DNA of 64,000 nucleotides from Granulicella sapmiensis (GTDB lineage: Bacteria; Acidobacteriota; Terriglobia; Terriglobales; Acidobacteriaceae), in contig JAMFSR010000029.1 of the NCBI GenBank assembly GCA_026225395.1, forward strand, positions 62,001-126,000, written 5' to 3'. Shown here piece after piece: positions 1 through 8,555 of the stretch (positions within the stretch are counted from its first letter, which is position 1; every line of letters starts with the position of its first letter). Below the pieces are notes generated by a model. The model had not been told where the DNA came from. It did no database searches and saw nothing but the letters and a program-made list of their open reading frames with translations. The position numbers and the translations under genes were made by a program.

Positions 1-61
1 CGTTACAATCAGACCGACCGGACACCCGCTCGACGAAAGCCAGCCACCCCTGAACCCCTGC

Positions 62-931
62 ATGATGCCCGCCACCAGAACGCTCGCGAACGCCACCCTT
101 GCCTGCACGCTCGTCCTCGCAGCGCTCCCCGGCCTGTCGCAAACCGCGACCCCGATGCCAGCAGAGGCCCCTAAAGCAGCTCCCGCGGCCACTCCCAAGC
201 TGACCACCCCGCCCGTCACGACCGTCCCCAGCCTCGCCGCAACCCCGGCCACCCTCTTCAACCGCGGCATCATCCTGCTTGATCCCGCCCACGGTGGCCT
301 CGACAGCGGCTCGCGCATCAGCGACTCCATCCTCGAAAAAGACGTCACCCTCAACCTCGCGTTCAAACTCCGCTCCCTGCTCTCGGCCCGCGGATTCAGC
401 GTCGTCATGACCCGCGACAGCGACGCCGCTACCCCTCCCGGAGCCACCAATCCCCTCACGCTCGACGACCGCGCCGGCACCGCCAACCGCGCCCACCCCG
501 TCGCCTGCCTTCTGCTCCACGCCACCGCCGCCGGCAGCGGAGTCCACCTCTACAGCTCCGAGCTCGACCCCACACCCGGCGAGCCGCTCGCCAACCCCTG
601 GCTCACCGCGCAGGCGCCTTGGGTTACCCAGAGCGAGCGCCTGCAGAAACAGCTCGGACTCGCACTCACCCGCGCCGGTATCCCGCTGGTCAACAGCCGC
701 GCTTCGGTCCGTCCAGTCGACTCCCTCACCTGCCCTGCGCTCGTCATTGAGCTCGCACCCCAGGGCGGCGACACCAGCACCCTCAACGACTCCGGCTACC
801 AGCAGCACGTCGCCGAAGCCATCGCCTCCGCTCTCGTCTTCTGGAAAGGCCAGGCGCAACAACCAGCCCGACTCGACCAGCCGCCGCTCGTCACCACCAC
901 GCCGCCCCCGGCCCCAGGAGCGAAGCCATGA
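62..931 (+). CDS. amiC: N-acetylmuramoyl-L-alanine amidase (Amidase_3)
   Basis: Predicted periplasmic zinc amidase that cleaves the amide bond between MurNAc and the stem peptide during cell separation. Residues 1-28 look like a signal peptide, 30-65 are a Pro/Ala/Thr-rich linker, and the catalytic domain follows. Visible zinc and catalytic positions are His77 (in DPAHGG), Glu92, His153 and Glu230 (LVIEL). ATG codons at 62 and 65 are both possible starts; no clear Shine-Dalgarno is visible. The stop overlaps the next start by 4 nt (ATGA), so it is probably translated together with the GerMN gene. At 289 aa it is short for AmiC and has no AMIN domain, so the symbol is by similarity only. Confidence 0.82.
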   Translation: MMPATRTLANATLACTLVLAALPGLSQTATPMPAEAPKAAPAATPKLTTPPVTTVPSLAATPATLFNRGIILLDPAHGGLDSGSRISDSILEKDVTLNLAFKLRSLLSARGFSVVMTRDSDAATPPGATNPLTLDDRAGTANRAHPVACLLLHATAAGSGVHLYSSELDPTPGEPLANPWLTAQAPWVTQSERLQKQLGLALTRAGIPLVNSRASVRPVDSLTCPALVIELAPQGGDTSTLNDSGYQQHVAEAIASALVFWKGQAQQPARLDQPPLVTTTPPPAPGAKP

Positions 932-1635
932 TCTCGCGCCACCAACGCATCCTCTTCTGGGTTCTCATCGCCTGCATCGTCGCCATGGGCGCTTTCCTCT
1001 TCTGGGAGCGTGAGCGAGCCCGCGACCGCATCGGCGCGCTCGCCGACGCAACCCCCATCGACGCCCCCTACACCAACACTGAATCCATCACGCTCGACCT
1101 CGCCAACGACACCGACGGCACCATTACAGCGACCACCCGCCAGATCGCCCTGCCCGACGAAGCCACCGCCCGCGCCCGCGCTCTCCTTGAGCACCTTGTC
1201 GCCGAATACGCCCTGCCCGGCTCACCCCATCCGCTGCAATCCGGCGCCGCAGTCGACGACGTCTTCCTGCTCCCGCTGCCCATCAACGGCCACGCCATCG
1301 ACCCCAACGCCAAACCCTCGCCCAACGGTGATACACCAACAGTGCCCGTAGCCGCCGATCCCAACTCCCCGCAACCCCAAACCCCCGGCGGAGAGCTCGC
1401 TGTCATCAATCTGCGCTCCAGCTTCGTCAACGCGCACCCCTCCGGGGTCGAAGTCGAATCTCTTACCCTGCTCTCCATCATCGGCACGCTCCACGCCAAC
1501 CTCCCGCAGATCGAACAAATCCGTTTCCTCGTCGACGGCCAGCCCCGCGAAACCCTGGCCGGCCACGCCGACCTGCTCCGCACCTACCCCTCCCGCGACA
1601 CCACCGTGGCCGCCACCATCCCCGACGCCCAGTAA
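928..1635 (+). CDS. GerMN domain-containing membrane-anchored protein
   Basis: The 235-aa protein has one N-terminal transmembrane segment (about residues 8-25), then an extracytoplasmic region. The C-terminal part (about 150-230) resembles the GerMN domain of spore-germination protein GerM, with a 'VINLRSSF' strand and 'IRFLVDGQPRETLAGHADL' near the end. Outside spore formers this domain often sits beside Amidase_3 genes, as here. A proline-rich insert (residues 125-155) separates the anchor from the domain. It overlaps the amidase stop by 4 nt. A role in envelope or peptidoglycan biology is inferred from the neighbour only. Confidence 0.72.
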   Translation: MISRHQRILFWVLIACIVAMGAFLFWERERARDRIGALADATPIDAPYTNTESITLDLANDTDGTITATTRQIALPDEATARARALLEHLVAEYALPGSPHPLQSGAAVDDVFLLPLPINGHAIDPNAKPSPNGDTPTVPVAADPNSPQPQTPGGELAVINLRSSFVNAHPSGVEVESLTLLSIIGTLHANLPQIEQIRFLVDGQPRETLAGHADLLRTYPSRDTTVAATIPDAQ

Positions 1636-1645
1636 TCGAGCACTT

Positions 1646-1735
1646 TGTCATCCTGACCTTGAGCGAAGTCGAAAGGGAAGGACCTGCTCCCCGCTTTTCC
1701 TAAAACCTGAAACCTATAACCTGAAACCTGCCTCT
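1646..1735 (+). repeat. Intergenic repeat: A-family element plus 'CCTGAAACCT' repeat
   Basis: Positions 1646-1687 are a divergent copy of the dispersed 'TCCTGAGCGAAG..GGACCTGC' element that recurs in this window. It is followed by 'CCTGAAACCT/ATAACCTGAAACC' internal repeats at about 1704-1731, which run directly into the murI ATG and leave no Shine-Dalgarno. Confidence 0.7.
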
Positions 1736-2539
1736 ATGTCCTCTCCTACCATCGGCGTATTCGACTCCGGCTTCGGCGGTCTCACCGTCCTCCGCGAGCT
1801 CCTTCCTCTCATCCGCGGCGCCCACTACGTCTACCTCGGCGATACCGCCCGCCTGCCCTATGGCGCCAAATCGCAGACCACCATCGCGCGCTACGCCGTC
1901 GAAAGCGCCCGCTTCCTCGAGCAGCACAACGCCGACCTCCTCGTGATCGCCTGCAACACCGCAACCGCCCTCGCGCTCCCTCAAATCGAAGCCGCCGTCT
2001 CCATCCCGGTCGTCGGCGTGATCGAGCCCGTGGTCTGCGCCGCGCAGCAGCGCCACCCTAACGCCGACGTTCTCGTCCTCGCCACCTCCGCCACGGTGCA
2101 ATCGCAAGCCTACCGCCAGCACTGCGAAGCCCACGGCCTCCGCGCCACCGAAAAAGCCTGCCCGCTGCTCGTCCCACTGGTCGAAGAAGGCTGGACCGAC
2201 CACCACGTTACCCGCGAAGTCCTCAGCATCTACCTCCGCGAAGCCCTCGAAACCTGCAACCCCCAGGCCATCCTGCTCGGCTGCACGCATTACCCCCTCA
2301 TCGCCAGCGCCATCGAATCCATGCTCCGCACCCTCGGCTCCCAGGCCGTCGTCATCGACTCCGCCCAGGCCACCGCCGCCGCCGTAGCCAGCCACTTCGA
2401 CATCACACCCTTACCATCCACCCCACCCGCCACCTTCGAGTGCTACGCTACCGACTCCGTAGAAAAATTTCGCCTCCTCGGCAGCCAGTTCCTCGCGCAC
2501 CCCATCGACAAAGTCCAGCTCCTCAACATCGGCGGCTAA
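1736..2539 (+). CDS. murI: Glutamate racemase
   Basis: Interconverts L- and D-glutamate for peptidoglycan stem peptides; cytoplasmic and cofactor-independent. The 267-aa length is normal. The family motifs are clear: 'GVFDSGFGGLTV' at the N-terminus, the first catalytic cysteine Cys73 in 'ACNTATA', and the second, Cys183, in 'LGCTHYPL'. The start ATG follows a repeat and has no recognisable ribosome-binding site. Its position after the amidase and GerMN genes fits a cell-wall group, though a 100-bp repeat-filled gap separates them. Confidence 0.95.
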   Translation: MSSPTIGVFDSGFGGLTVLRELLPLIRGAHYVYLGDTARLPYGAKSQTTIARYAVESARFLEQHNADLLVIACNTATALALPQIEAAVSIPVVGVIEPVVCAAQQRHPNADVLVLATSATVQSQAYRQHCEAHGLRATEKACPLLVPLVEEGWTDHHVTREVLSIYLREALETCNPQAILLGCTHYPLIASAIESMLRTLGSQAVVIDSAQATAAAVASHFDITPLPSTPPATFECYATDSVEKFRLLGSQFLAHPIDKVQLLNIGG

Positions 2540-2557
2540 TCCAATATCGTTTTTCAC

Positions 2558-2592
2558 TATCCTCTACGCTCTATCCTCTACACTCTGTTTCT
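2558..2592 (+). repeat. Pyrimidine-rich 'TATCCTCTACGCTC' repeat (C family)
   Basis: Two imperfect tandem units of TATCCTCTACRCTCT fill the gap between murI and the EVE gene and end at the EVE start codon. Related copies lie at 48600-48636, 52252-52294 and 59535-59575. Confidence 0.75.
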
Positions 2593-2991
2593 ATGCCTTA
2601 CCTCCTAAAATCAGAACCCGACAAGTACTCCTTCGACGATCTCCTCCGCGACGGCGAAACCGTCTGGGACGGCATCAAGAACAACCAGGCCCTCATCACC
2701 CTGCGCAACATGAAGAAGGGCGAAGACTGCGTCATCTACCACTCCAACGAAGGCAAAGCCGCCGTCGGTCTGGCCAAGGTCGTCTCCGTCGAGCTTGCCC
2801 CGCCCGTTCCGCCCTCCAAAATGACCACCCCCATCGTGAAGATTAAGGCAGGCAAACGCCTCAAGCGCGAAAAGTCGCTCGACGAAATCCGCAACGCCGG
2901 TGTCTTCCAGGGCTCCATCATGTTCCGCCAGTTCCGTCTCTCTGTTGTGCCGCTCACCCAGGAACAGTTCGACTGGCTCGTACACGGCTAG
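2593..2991 (+). CDS. EVE domain-containing protein
   Basis: The 132-aa protein begins with 'MPYLLKSEPDKYSFDDL', the typical opening of EVE-domain (PUA-like fold) proteins, and carries the 'WDGIKNNQALITLRNMKKGE' type segment and 'GAG-like VFQGSIMFRQFRL' region. EVE proteins are proposed to bind modified nucleobases in RNA or DNA. An upstream in-frame extension exists (to 2440, inside murI) but the family start is the ATG at 2593. No Shine-Dalgarno is visible because a repeat abuts the start. A diverged copy of its last nine codons lies at 4297-4324. Confidence 0.88.
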   Translation: MPYLLKSEPDKYSFDDLLRDGETVWDGIKNNQALITLRNMKKGEDCVIYHSNEGKAAVGLAKVVSVELAPPVPPSKMTTPIVKIKAGKRLKREKSLDEIRNAGVFQGSIMFRQFRLSVVPLTQEQFDWLVHG

Positions 2992-3092
2992 GAGTATCTG
3001 CAGAGGCTCTCAAGTGCGCTCTTTCTCCGCAAAAGATCGCAAACGCCCTTTCGCAGTCGCATGCCTCCCGATAAACTGAGTTTATCCGGGCC

Positions 3093-4280
3093 ATGAAACC
3101 TACATTCCAATTCGATATCGGCACGCTTCTTGCGGCCGAAATGCTGATCTGCCTGGTGTTCGGTCTGGTCTTGCTGTTCGTCGCAAGCCGCTTCCGTTAC
3201 GTACGCGGTATCCGGCAAATAGCTTCTGGCTTCCTGCTCGCGTTCCTTGGAATGCTCTTTCTGCTGCTGCGCGCCCACATGCCGCTCGTGCTCAACGTGG
3301 TCGTCAGTAATGAGCTGATGTTCGGAACCAATCTCCTCATCTACTCGGGCATCGGCGGTTTGCTTGGGTTCCGTCCGCGCTTTCGCTTGCCGGTATCGGC
3401 CGCTATCGCCGCGATGTTTGCACTGATCTACTTCACTGTGGCCCATAACCGCATCGACACCCGCATCGTGGTGATTGGGGCCACCGAATGCATCATGAAG
3501 TGGAACCTCGTCGTTGACCTCCTGCGCCATCGCGACCGAAGCCTCGCTGCCCGTCTGCTCACGGCATGCCTGATGCTCTGGGCAGTCTCCAACATACTCC
3601 GCAGCATTGCCACCTTCCTCCGCGGCACACCATCCAGCATCTTTGAATACAACACCATCCAGGCGTGCTTCATCGGCATCGGCATTTTTTCTGCCTGCGG
3701 CATGGGCATCTTCTGCATGGTGTTCGTCAGCCGCCAGGTCACCGCCTCCGTCGAACGCAGCGCACGCCGCGACGCCCTTACCGGCGCCCTCAACCGCCGT
3801 GGCATCGAGGAGCTTCTCACCGTAGAAGTCGAGCGCTCCCTCCGCTCCCGTACCCCACTGTCCCTCGTCATGATCGACATCGACCACTTCAAGGCTTTCA
3901 ACGACGCAGGCGGCCACGCAGCCGGCGACGATATCCTCCGCAGCATCGCCGCCGCCATCATGAAAAACCTGCGCCCCTTCGACGCCTGCGGCCGCCTGGG
4001 CGGCGACGAGTTTCTAGTCCTTATCCCCGGATCCGACGCTCCGGATACCGCCATCATCTGCAGCCGCATCCTCCGCGAGGTGGAAGCCATTCCGCCGCAT
4101 CCCACCGCCGGCATCGCCCCAACCATCAGCATCGGCTTCACGGAAGCGGACACATTCGATACCACCTCCGACATCCTGGCCCGTGCCGACCGCGCCCTCT
4201 ACGCCGCCAAGCACCAGGGCCGCAACTGCGCGCAAATGGAGTTCGCTCCACTTCGCGCCAACGAATTAAGCTCACTGTAG
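3093..4280 (+). CDS. Membrane-bound diguanylate cyclase (GGDEF), copy 1
   Basis: Makes cyclic di-GMP from two GTP. Residues 1-205 contain about six hydrophobic helices forming a sensory membrane module. The GGDEF domain covers about 225-385, with an intact 'RLGGDEF' active site and, five residues upstream, an RPFD (RxxD) inhibitory I-site. The 395-aa protein is closely related along its whole length to the next gene, so the pair is a tandem duplication. Neither copy has an EAL domain. The signal sensed is unknown. Confidence 0.92.
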   Translation: MKPTFQFDIGTLLAAEMLICLVFGLVLLFVASRFRYVRGIRQIASGFLLAFLGMLFLLLRAHMPLVLNVVVSNELMFGTNLLIYSGIGGLLGFRPRFRLPVSAAIAAMFALIYFTVAHNRIDTRIVVIGATECIMKWNLVVDLLRHRDRSLAARLLTACLMLWAVSNILRSIATFLRGTPSSIFEYNTIQACFIGIGIFSACGMGIFCMVFVSRQVTASVERSARRDALTGALNRRGIEELLTVEVERSLRSRTPLSLVMIDIDHFKAFNDAGGHAAGDDILRSIAAAIMKNLRPFDACGRLGGDEFLVLIPGSDAPDTAIICSRILREVEAIPPHPTAGIAPTISIGFTEADTFDTTSDILARADRALYAAKHQGRNCAQMEFAPLRANELSSL

Positions 4281-4296
4281 CTTCCAACCCGTCTGC

Positions 4297-4324
4297 GGGA
4301 ACCGTTCGATTGGCTCATTCATGG
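4297..4324 (+). pseudogene. Remnant of the EVE gene 3' end between the two GGDEF genes
   Basis: This stretch would translate as REPFDWLIHG and matches the last codons of the EVE gene (QEQFDWLVHG, 2960-2987) at about 24 of 28 nucleotides. It sits at the equivalent distance upstream of the second GGDEF gene. It has no start or rest of the EVE gene and is best read as a scar of the tandem duplication. Confidence 0.7.
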
Positions 4325-4401
4325 GCGAAAATCGGGACGAATCAAACAAAACTCTTTGATCAAAGCGTTCCGCCCAGTAAACTGGCCTCCATCCGGGCCA
4401 T

Positions 4402-5658
4402 ATGACACCTACTGTCCACTTCGACATTGCGACATTGTTCGTGACCCAGGCCCTCGTCTGCCTCATCTTCGCTCTGGTGCTCTACATACTGGCGAAACGG
4501 TTTCCGGACGTGCGCGGGCCCATGCAGCTGGCCCAGGGATTCTTCGTCGGCATTGTCGCCCTTTGCTTCTTTCTGCTGCGTGGATTCATGCCGCTCACAG
4601 TAAGCGTCCTCTTCGGGAACGGCCTCCTGTGGGTGACCTACCTGCTGTTATATGCCGGCGGCGCGGCGCTGATCGGCTTTCGTCCGCGCCTGCTGTTCCC
4701 CGCCATCATCGCGGCGCTTTCTCTCCTCCCGATGGCCTATTTCACCATCTTCCACAATCTCATCAGCATTCGCACGATCATCGTCTCGATCACCGGCGTC
4801 CTGATCCAGATCAACCTGTTCGTCGACCTCGTGCGCCACAGGCATCGCGGGGTTGTCGTGCAGTCGCTTACCGTTTTCGTCGGCATGTCCATGGTCGGAG
4901 ACGCCGTCCGCGGCATCGTCACCGCCATCCGCGGAGTTCCGCCGAACATCTTTCAAAACGACGTCGCCCAGTCGCTCCACCTGCTCGTGGGCCTCATCTC
5001 CGCCTGCGGTGTGGGCGTTTTCAGCATGGCCCTGATTGCGCGCGAGATCACAGCCTCCATCGAGCGCTCCGCCCGCCGCGACGCCCTCACCGGCGCGCTC
5101 AACCGCCTTGGCATCGAAGAACTCCTCGCTATCGAGATGGAACGCGCACGCCGCACCTTCGTTCCGCTGTCGGTCGCCCTCCTCGACATCGACCATTTCA
5201 AGGCCTTCAACGACACCGGCGGCCATGCGACAGGCGACGAGGTCCTCCGCAACATCGCCGGCGCTATTTCCCATCAGCTGCGCACCTTCGACGCCTGCGG
5301 ACGCATCGGCGGCGACGAGTTCCTCGTCGTGCTGCCCGGCTCAAGTGCGCTCGACATCGCCGCCGTTTGCAACCGCATCCTCCGCGAGGTAGCCTCGTTG
5401 CCGCCACACGCCCCCTCCGGCATTGCGCCCACGGTCAGCATCGGCTTCACCCAGGCCGACGTCTACGACACCGTCGTCGACCTCCTCGCCCGCGCCGACC
5501 GCGCTCTCTACGCCGCCAAAAATCAGGGCCGCAACTGTGCGCAAATGGAGCTCGCTCCCCTCCGCACAGAACCCCTTGAAGCTCCCAGCGCGCCCAAACC
5601 CATCCGCCGATCCCGCATGCGCCGCTCCGCTTCTTCCATGCGCGATTTTCAATCCTGA
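4402..5658 (+). CDS. Membrane-bound diguanylate cyclase (GGDEF), copy 2
   Basis: Paralogue of the preceding gene: 418 aa, about six N-terminal membrane helices (1-205), then a GGDEF domain with an intact 'RIGGDEF' and an RTFD I-site five residues before it. It carries a basic C-terminal tail (about 395-418, PIRRSRMRRS) missing from copy 1. The upstream 'TAAACTG...ATCCGGGCCAT' sequence before its ATG resembles that before copy 1, so both may keep related promoters. Expected activity is c-di-GMP synthesis with product inhibition. Confidence 0.92.
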   Translation: MTPTVHFDIATLFVTQALVCLIFALVLYILAKRFPDVRGPMQLAQGFFVGIVALCFFLLRGFMPLTVSVLFGNGLLWVTYLLLYAGGAALIGFRPRLLFPAIIAALSLLPMAYFTIFHNLISIRTIIVSITGVLIQINLFVDLVRHRHRGVVVQSLTVFVGMSMVGDAVRGIVTAIRGVPPNIFQNDVAQSLHLLVGLISACGVGVFSMALIAREITASIERSARRDALTGALNRLGIEELLAIEMERARRTFVPLSVALLDIDHFKAFNDTGGHATGDEVLRNIAGAISHQLRTFDACGRIGGDEFLVVLPGSSALDIAAVCNRILREVASLPPHAPSGIAPTVSIGFTQADVYDTVVDLLARADRALYAAKNQGRNCAQMELAPLRTEPLEAPSAPKPIRRSRMRRSASSMRDFQS

Positions 5659-5760
5659 CTCCCCTTAAACCACACCGCGGATCCCATCCACCCGCGATTT
5701 CGGTCTCCTCGATGACCTATAATCGCGGCTTGTCGTAAATTCTGGTTGATCGGGTCTCGG

Positions 5761-7509
5761 ATGCTCTGTAACAAGTTTGCTGTGGTCGCTCTCTCGCTTT
5801 CCTTTGGCATCATCGGCTGCGGAGGCAGCTCCACAGCCGCGACGGGCACGCCGCTGCAGTCTGGCGCGACGCTCTCCGGAACCACTCTGAGCCTCACCAG
5901 CACCATCGGCACCGCATCCTCGACCGGCAGCATTACCCTGACCAACAGTGGCAATACCACCCTCACCGGCGTTGCCATTACCCTCGCCGGCACCAATGCA
6001 TCCAGCTTCGCCGAAACCACCACCTGTCCTTCCACGCTCGCTGCCGGTTCAAGCTGTTCCATCGCCGTAGTCTTCACGCCCGCAGCCGCAACCACCTACA
6101 CCGCGACCCTCAGCGTCGCCAGCAGCGCTACCTCGACGCCCCAGACGATCACCCTTACAGGGACAGGCACAGCCGCATCCACGCCGCCCACTCCCGCGCA
6201 GGCCGTGCTTTCTACAACCACCATCGCCTTCCCCGGAACCGCCGTCGGCGGCACCGCTACCGCCATGAGCGTCACCCTCTCGAACCCCGGCGGTTCCACC
6301 CTCACCGCAATCTCCATCACCCTTGGCGGAGCCAGCCCTGCCAACTTCGCGGAAACCACCACCTGCGCGGCCACCCTCGCCGCCGGCTCCAGTTGCACCA
6401 TCTCCGCCACCTTCACACCCGCCGCTGCCGCCACGGAGATCGCAAGCATCAGCGTCGCCAGCAGCGCAACCACCCTCCCCCAGACCATCACGCTTACCGG
6501 GACCGGAACCTCTTCCACCACCACCGTTACCCACACGCTCTACGTCTACGGCCCAGCCGGCGGCGCTACCGATGTCTCCAACCTCTACACCTTCATCAAC
6601 AGCGCCACCAAAACCATCGACATGACGATGTACGAGCTGCAGGACACCACCTTCACCGGCTATCTCGCCACCGCCTGCGGCAAAGGCATCAAGGTTCGCG
6701 TGCTCCTCGACGCCAGCCTTGTAAAGAGCAACAACACGCCCGCCTACGACCAGCTCAACACCTCCGGAGCCAACTGCAGCGCGGTCTTCTCCAACACCGC
6801 CTTCCAGGCTACCCACCAGAAGACCATCACCATCGACGCCGGCACGGCCAACGCCCAGACCGCCATCATGTCGCTCAACCTGCAGACTCAGTACTACTCC
6901 ACCACCCGTGACTTCGCGCTCATCACCAACGACCCAGCCGACATCGCGGCCATCGAAGCCACCTTCGCTGCCGACATCGCCGCCGGCACACCCTACAACG
7001 GCACCCAGGGCCCAAGCGACCTGAGCTACACACCCGGCACTGGCGACGACCTCATCTTGAGCCCCACCACCGCCCAGGCCGCCATGCTCGCTCTCATCAA
7101 CAACGCCAAGAAAACCATCACGCTCGAAAATGAAGAAATGGGTGCAGCCAACATCGTCAGCGCCCTCGAAACCGCCTGCCAGAACGGCGTCACCGTCCAC
7201 ATCGCCATGGTCAACTCCAGCACCAGCTCGCCGTATAGCTCGTACTCCACCCAGTTCAAGGCGCTCGAAGCCGCCGGTTGCGGCGTACGCACCTACCCCG
7301 ACACCACCACCGGCCTCTACATCCATGCCAAAGCTGTCGTCGCTGACTACGGCCTCAGCACGCAGGCCGTTTACATGGGTTCGATCAACTACTCGAACGC
7401 CTCCATGACCGAAAACCGCGAGCTAGGCATCTACATCACGGACACGCCCAGCGTGACGGCGATCAACACCACCATGACCAACGACTACGCCGGAGCAACC
7501 GCCTTCTAG
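5761..7509 (+). CDS. Secreted phospholipase D-like protein with Hydin-type Ig-like repeats
   Basis: The start chosen is ATG 5761, which gives a lipoprotein signal (hydrophobic core then IIGC at about residue 20); a TTG 15 nt upstream is possible. Residues 30-260 hold two about 105-aa repeats of the 'choice-of-anchor D' (ASPM-SPD-2-Hydin) type, each with 'FAETTTC..TLAAGSSC'. Residues 265-582 are a PLD-like domain with two HxKxxxxD motifs (HQKTITID and IHAKAVVAD), each followed by a conserved 'S(L/I)N' segment. It probably cleaves phosphodiester bonds outside the cytoplasm; the substrate is unknown. A shorter paralogue without the repeats lies at 14837-15817. Confidence 0.85.
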   Translation: MLCNKFAVVALSLSFGIIGCGGSSTAATGTPLQSGATLSGTTLSLTSTIGTASSTGSITLTNSGNTTLTGVAITLAGTNASSFAETTTCPSTLAAGSSCSIAVVFTPAAATTYTATLSVASSATSTPQTITLTGTGTAASTPPTPAQAVLSTTTIAFPGTAVGGTATAMSVTLSNPGGSTLTAISITLGGASPANFAETTTCAATLAAGSSCTISATFTPAAAATEIASISVASSATTLPQTITLTGTGTSSTTTVTHTLYVYGPAGGATDVSNLYTFINSATKTIDMTMYELQDTTFTGYLATACGKGIKVRVLLDASLVKSNNTPAYDQLNTSGANCSAVFSNTAFQATHQKTITIDAGTANAQTAIMSLNLQTQYYSTTRDFALITNDPADIAAIEATFAADIAAGTPYNGTQGPSDLSYTPGTGDDLILSPTTAQAAMLALINNAKKTITLENEEMGAANIVSALETACQNGVTVHIAMVNSSTSSPYSSYSTQFKALEAAGCGVRTYPDTTTGLYIHAKAVVADYGLSTQAVYMGSINYSNASMTENRELGIYITDTPSVTAINTTMTNDYAGATAF

Positions 7510-7512
7510 CTC

Positions 7513-8403
7513 CTACAGCCGTTCGCGAAAAACTTTCCCGCGCTGCGCCCAGTAATCCCGCACGCCCAGCCACACGCCACGCACGTTCTCACCCTCCAGC
7601 CGGACCACCCGGTTGCCCAGCTTCAGCGCCACAAACAGCGGCATGCTGAACCACGGCGCAGCCGCGTGCCGCCTCAGAAAATGCAGCCCCGCCGTAGTCG
7701 AGTACCGGTCGACCACAGGACTCCGCCGCGTGGCGCTCCCACCTTCTTTATGCAGGATCGCCGTATCCTCAGCCACCGCAAGCCCATATCCGGCTTTCGT
7801 CACGCGCAGCGCATAGTCCGAGTCGTCCCAGTACATAAACGACCCCTCATACAGAATCCCCACCCGCAGCAGCACCTCGCGCGGAATCAACACACTCGCA
7901 AACGTCAGATAGCTCGTAGGCCCCAGCGCAACCGTACCCGAAAAATGCGTGCTCCGTCCCATCCACACCGTTATGTCGCCCCCACCCCACGCCTGCACCC
8001 TGCCGGGATCGTGCATGTAATACAGCACGCTGCCGATCAACCCGGCCTTCGGCTCAAGCATCGCCTTCGCCACCAGCTTGCCACACGTATCCGGAGGGGC
8101 AACGGTGTCATTGTTCAGCAGCCAGACGAAGTCCGCCCCGTTTTTTACAGCGCATTCGATCCCAAGATTCGACCCAGCCGTAAACCCCAGGTTCTTCCCC
8201 GCCTCCAGCACCGTCACCTGCGGGAACGCCGTGCGGATCGCCCCCACAGATCCATCGGCCGACCCGTTGTCCACCACAACCACCCGCAACGACGCATACT
8301 GCTGCAGCATCAGCGACTCCAGACAGGCCATCGTGTCCGCCCGGCCGTTCCAGTTCACCAGAACGCAACCAACTACCGGCTTAAGTGCATTGGATTCAGT
8401 CAT
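7513..8403 (-). CDS. Glycosyltransferase family 2
   Basis: The 296-aa protein has the GT-A start 'VVGCVLVNWNGRADTM', the 'LLNNDT' metal/donor-site segment and 'YWDDSDYALRVTKAGY' near the acceptor site, typical of rhamnosyltransferase-like GT2 enzymes for cell-surface polysaccharides. The chosen start is ATG 8403, with GGAAGAG upstream; the frame stays open for 49 more codons. It is divergent from fabI and not in an obvious glycan cluster. Its 3' end faces the end of the PLD gene, 3 nt away. Confidence 0.85.
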   Translation of the reverse strand: MTESNALKPVVGCVLVNWNGRADTMACLESLMLQQYASLRVVVVDNGSADGSVGAIRTAFPQVTVLEAGKNLGFTAGSNLGIECAVKNGADFVWLLNNDTVAPPDTCGKLVAKAMLEPKAGLIGSVLYYMHDPGRVQAWGGGDITVWMGRSTHFSGTVALGPTSYLTFASVLIPREVLLRVGILYEGSFMYWDDSDYALRVTKAGYGLAVAEDTAILHKEGGSATRRSPVVDRYSTTAGLHFLRRHAAAPWFSMPLFVALKLGNRVVRLEGENVRGVWLGVRDYWAQRGKVFRERL

Positions 8404-8555
8404 CAACAAAGCTCTTCCATTATCCTCCACCGGACGCATTCCTTTCATGGCAACCGCCATCCTCCTGCTGCTATCCTTACTCCTGCAACGCGCCTCCCCG
8501 GGTTGAGCAACCTCGCCCCAGCCGGCGCCCTGAAGAAAGGAACACCCCAAACCTC

